Part shown: positions 8,402 through 10,442 of the stretch, in pieces
Layout of the letters: the number at the start of each line of letters is the position of its first letter
How positions within the stretch are numbered: position 1 is the stretch's first letter
Translations under genes and position numbers: made by a program
Source of the DNA: an uncultured Actinomyces sp.
GTDB lineage: Bacteria; Actinomycetota; Actinomycetes; Actinomycetales; Actinomycetaceae
DNA length: 10,442 bases
Direction of reading: 5' to 3'
NCBI GenBank assembly: GCA_915069725.1
Contig: CAJZFF010000032.1
Location: 1 to 10,442, forward strand
The notes under the pieces: generated by a model
The model's input: the letters and a program-made list of their open reading frames with translations, nothing else
Told to the model about the DNA's origin: nothing
Databases searched by the model: none

Positions 8402-9109
8402 CTAACGCACTTCGGCGACGGTCGGTCCGGGCGCCAGCGGGTCGATGCCGGGCAGATCCTCGACCTCAGGGCCGGTGACGGCCCCGGGCGCGTGCAGGGG
8501 CAGGATCTCGCGGGGCGGGCGGGCCTGGCCATCGCGGACGACGACGATTCCGCGCAGCACCTCCCGCAGCGCCTGGGCCGACTGCTCGGAGGAGGCGGCG
8601 TGCCCCTGGAGGACGCCGCGCAGGAACCAGCGGGGGCCGTCGATCCCCAGGAACCGGATCGTGCCGGTCGCCATCGTGCCGTCGGGGCCGCGCATGGGCA
8701 GGTGAGCGACCAGCTCGGTGCCGTGCTCCCCGTGGCTCTCCTCGTAGCGGGCACCGTTCCCGGCGAGCTCGTTGGCGATGTCACCGCGCAGCTCGTCCCA
8801 GATGCCCGCGGTGCGCGGCGCGGCGAAGGCCCGCAGCTCGAGCGCCGAGCCGCCCAGCGCCAGGACGACGGCGGTGACGGTGCCGTCGGGCGCCTGCTCC
8901 AGGCGCAGCTGCATCCCGTCGACGGCCGGGACCTGCAGCGCGCCCAGGTCGATGCGGGGCACCTCCTCCTGGTCCTCGGGCAGCTCGCTGAGGTCCCAGG
9001 GTCCGGAGGCGGCGGCCTCGTCGAGGGCGTCGTCGCCGAGGTCGCGCCCGAGGACGGACTCGTCAGAATCGGTGGTTGCGTCGTCACGACGGCGCGAGAA
9101 CAGTCCCAT
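8402..9109 (-). CDS. DUF3710 family protein
   Basis: 235-residue soluble protein of unknown function, found across Actinobacteria (Mtb Rv2696c by position). The first 35 residues are charged and low-complexity (MGLFSRRRDD then acidic). The family core follows: GPWD (36-39), RIDLGALQVPAVDGMQLRLE (52-71), FAAPRTAGIWDELRGDIA (94-111), FLGIDGPRWFLRGVLQG (153-169) and a closing REVLRGIVVVRD with RPPREILPL. No catalytic motif, signal peptide or membrane segment is visible. The ATG at 9109 has AGGAG 6 bases upstream. It starts 27 bases after DUF4193 and abuts the OB-fold start, placing it inside the operon. In most relatives dut precedes it; here DUF4193 does. Confidence 0.92.
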   Translation of the reverse strand: MGLFSRRRDDATTDSDESVLGRDLGDDALDEAAASGPWDLSELPEDQEEVPRIDLGALQVPAVDGMQLRLEQAPDGTVTAVVLALGGSALELRAFAAPRTAGIWDELRGDIANELAGNGARYEESHGEHGTELVAHLPMRGPDGTMATGTIRFLGIDGPRWFLRGVLQGHAASSEQSAQALREVLRGIVVVRDGQARPPREILPLHAPGAVTGPEVEDLPGIDPLAPGPTVAEVR

Positions 9110-9136
9110 GGGGATCTCCTGAGTTGGGTGGGAGCG

Positions 9137-9442
9137 TCAGCCGGCGCAGTCGGCGCACACCGGAAGACCGGTCGCCTCGTCGACGAAGGCCAGCTGGCTG
9201 CGGTGATGGACGAGGAAGCACTCCGAGCAGGTGAACTCGTCCTCGAGCTGGGGCACGACGTGAACGCTCAGCTCCTCCCGGGACAGGTCCGCCCCGGGAA
9301 GCTCGAAGCCCTCGGCGGCCTCGTTCTCGTCCTCCTCGATCGCGGCGGATGACTGGTCCTTCTGCCGCGAGGTCAGCTCTTCGATGGAATCGGCCTCGGG
9401 CTCGTCATCATTCTTGCGCGGGGCGTCGTAGTCGGTCGCCAT
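9137..9442 (-). CDS. DUF4193 family small zinc-ribbon-like protein
   Basis: 101 residues, unknown function, Actinobacteria-specific (Mtb Rv2699c by position). The N-terminus MATDYDAPRK and the SIEEL segment are the usual family opening. The middle is acidic (about 35-50), followed by FELPGADLSREELSV (46-60). Two CxxC pairs, Cys72/Cys75 in FTCSECFLVHHRSQLAF and Cys96/Cys99 in CADC, form a likely structural zinc site. Length and start agree with the family. It is the first gene of the operon, read from a sigma-70-like promoter at 9563-9590 with a leader of about 114 bases. The ribosome site is not obvious: GAGG is only 3 bases from the ATG and GAAAGAG is farther away. Confidence 0.93.
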   Translation of the reverse strand: MATDYDAPRKNDDEPEADSIEELTSRQKDQSSAAIEEDENEAAEGFELPGADLSREELSVHVVPQLEDEFTCSECFLVHHRSQLAFVDEATGLPVCADCAG

Positions 9443-9562
9443 GGCCTCGTCACTCTTTCTGTCGACGGCTCTCGGGTGACCTTCACAAGGCGGGAGCTGA
9501 GCCGTGCACGCGCGCCGGCGTCGTGCCGATGATTCGGCGTCCCCGTCCCGGAAGGCACGCGC

Positions 9563-9590
9563 ACAATAGCACCGCCAGGTGGGCCGTCAA
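9563..9590 (-). promoter_or_regulatory. Sigma-70-type promoter of the DUF4193-DUF3159 operon
   Basis: On the minus strand, TTGACG (9590-9585) and TATTGT (9568-9563) are separated by 16 bases. The -35 matches consensus at 5 of 6 positions and the -10 at 4 of 6, including the key T, A and last T. This is the best promoter in the window. Predicted transcription start is near 9557, giving a leader of about 114 bases. Confidence 0.65.
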
Positions 9591-9646
9591 GCCAAATCGC
9601 CCGACGAAGGAGCACGATTGGTTTGCGGTGCGCCCGACCCGGGGGA

Positions 9647-9681
9647 TTTCACGAGGGTATTCACACGTGGTTCACATGTGG
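9647..9681. repeat. 11-bp direct repeats, candidate OmpR-family (PhoP/MtrA) binding site
   Basis: TTCACACGTGG (9660-9670) is followed directly by TTCACATGTGG (9671-9681), differing at one base. A looser unit beginning TTTCAC lies 12 bases upstream at 9647. The 11-base period and the TTCAC core resemble Streptomyces PHO boxes and the mycobacterial PhoP pattern TCACA-N6-TCACA as I recall them. The second unit also contains the palindrome CACATGTG. The regulator is inferred. Confidence 0.45.
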
Positions 9682-9765
9682 CACACCGCTGCGCCTCCCA
9701 CGGCTGGGCGCCTGCGGATGGCAGGCTGTGAGGCACAGTGGAGCATATCGTGCTGACACGGGATG

Positions 9766-9772
9766 AAGGAGG
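9766..9772 (+). promoter_or_regulatory. Ribosome binding site of sepH
   Basis: AAGGAGG lies 8 bases before the ATG at 9781, a near-ideal Shine-Dalgarno site that fixes the start codon. Confidence 0.85.
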
Positions 9773-9780
9773 CCCCGCCC

Positions 9781-10442
9781 ATGGTCGAACTCGAGCTGCT
9801 GGGTGCCAACGGTGACACGATTGTCATGACCGACGAGGACGGCGAGCGTTACAGCATCGTCGTCGACGACGCCCTCAGGGCCGCGGTGCGCCGTGACCGC
9901 GGAGCGATCCTGCCCCCGTCGGGGACGGTCTCCGAGGCGCCGGCACCCCTGCGCCCCCGGCAGCTCCAGGCCTACATGCGCGCCGGCGCGACCGCCGCCG
10001 AGGTGGCGATCAGCACGGGCATGGACGTGGAGCACGTGCGCCGTTTCGAGGGGCCGGTGCTCGCCGAGCGCCAGTGGGCCGTCTCGCAGGCCCAGTCCTG
10101 CCGGATCGGCTGGGAGAAGGACTCCCCCCTGCTCGGCGAGCTGGTGGTGGACCGACTGGCCACGCGCGGCGTCGACCCCTCCAGCCTGGAGTGGGACGCG
10201 CTGCGCGAGGGCCGCGACCCCTGGCTCATCATGGTGACCTTCGTACAGTCCGCCGAGGAGAAGCAGGCACGTTGGTCACTGGACCTGACGGCCCGCGCGG
10301 TTCATGCCCTGGACGATGAGGCGCGCTGGCTCACGGAGGCCGGTGCGGGAGCCAAGCGCCCGGCCGTCTTCGACCAGGACTCCAAGGCCCCCGGGGCCTC
10401 CGCCTCTGCGCCGTCGGCCCAGTCGGGGCACTCCCCCGCGGC
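9781..10442 (+). CDS. sepH: Septation protein SepH, N-terminal part (runs off right edge)
   Basis: 220 residues are visible before the window ends. SepH is an actinobacterial cell-division protein that binds FtsZ and promotes its assembly. The N-terminal DUF3071 domain is complete: MVELELLGANGDTIVM, then LRPRQLQAYMRAGATAAEVA (57-76) and GMDVEHVRRFEGPVLAERQW (80-99). This is the helix-turn-helix-like segment that carries the family signature RRFEGPVLAER. WLIMVTF (148-154) and ARWSLDLTARAVHALDDEARWL (163-184) close the domain. From about 186 the sequence becomes Ala/Ser/Pro-rich and disordered, as expected for the linker before the short C-terminal region, which is outside the window. The ATG at 9781 is fixed by AAGGAGG. 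It is transcribed divergently from the DUF4193 operon. Confidence 0.93.
   Translation, partial: MVELELLGANGDTIVMTDEDGERYSIVVDDALRAAVRRDRGAILPPSGTVSEAPAPLRPRQLQAYMRAGATAAEVAISTGMDVEHVRRFEGPVLAERQWAVSQAQSCRIGWEKDSPLLGELVVDRLATRGVDPSSLEWDALREGRDPWLIMVTFVQSAEEKQARWSLDLTARAVHALDDEARWLTEAGAGAKRPAVFDQDSKAPGASASAPSAQSGHSPA

Larger units (their letters stand above)
9443..9780. other. 338-bp divergent control region between DUF4193 and sepH
   Basis: I see no gene here. It holds the leader and promoter of the DUF4193 operon (minus strand), a small perfect hairpin GCCGA-TGAT-TCGGC (9525-9538) inside that leader, three 11-base direct-repeat-like units at 9647-9681, a possible -10 for sepH (TATCGT, 9746-9751) without a good -35, and the sepH ribosome site. 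The segment around 9590-9680 is visibly less GC-rich than the genes, as expected for promoter DNA. Confidence 0.7.

Noticed and set aside
8241..9380. Shared LTSRQ peptide in the DUF4193 and OB-fold proteins
   Set aside because: Five residues and 11 identical bases in otherwise unrelated proteins. Short enough to be chance; no surrounding similarity.

Overview
The window is high-GC DNA with tightly packed genes, frequent GTG starts and several gene families confined to Actinobacteria (DUF4193, DUF3710, DUF3159, SepH). It comes from an actinobacterial chromosome. The gene set would fit an Actinomyces-like member of the Actinomycetales, but the genus cannot be proved from this sequence. I see no mobile elements, CRISPR arrays, rRNA or tRNA genes.

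Layout, left to right. (1) Positions 1-2056, minus strand: the N-terminal 685 residues of aconitase (acnA), running off the left edge. (2) Positions 2057-2297: acnA upstream region with a 7-bp inverted repeat, a possible promoter, and a hairpin behind the next gene. (3) Positions 2298-5779, minus strand: a two-gene operon with a 4-base ATGA overlap, a KimA-like potassium permease followed by a TrmA/RlmD-type RNA (uracil-5) methyltransferase with a TRAM domain. (4) A 49-bp divergent promoter gap at 5780-5828. (5) Positions 5829-7160, plus strand: two TrkA/RCK proteins in tandem, corresponding to the mycobacterial ceoB-ceoC pair. (6) Positions 7212-9442, minus strand: a compact operon read DUF4193 - DUF3710 - OB-fold protein - DUF3159 membrane protein. 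(7) Positions 9443-9780: a 338-bp divergent control region with a good sigma-70-type promoter on the minus strand and tandem 11-bp repeats like an OmpR-family (PhoP/MtrA) site. (8) Positions 9781-10442, plus strand: the start of sepH, a cell-division gene, cut by the right edge.

The gene order matches a conserved actinobacterial neighbourhood (in M. tuberculosis roughly Rv2689c to Rv2699c), but dut and DUF3093, usually found between DUF4193 and DUF3710, are absent. Functionally the middle is a potassium-homeostasis block: a KimA-like K+/H+ symporter divergent from two NAD(H)-binding RCK regulators, with no TrkH/KtrB pore nearby. The DUF operon has no established function. I see no clearly novel system. 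The most testable new points are the response-regulator-like repeats before sepH, the inverted repeat in front of acnA, and the possible leaderless divergent promoter of the potassium genes.
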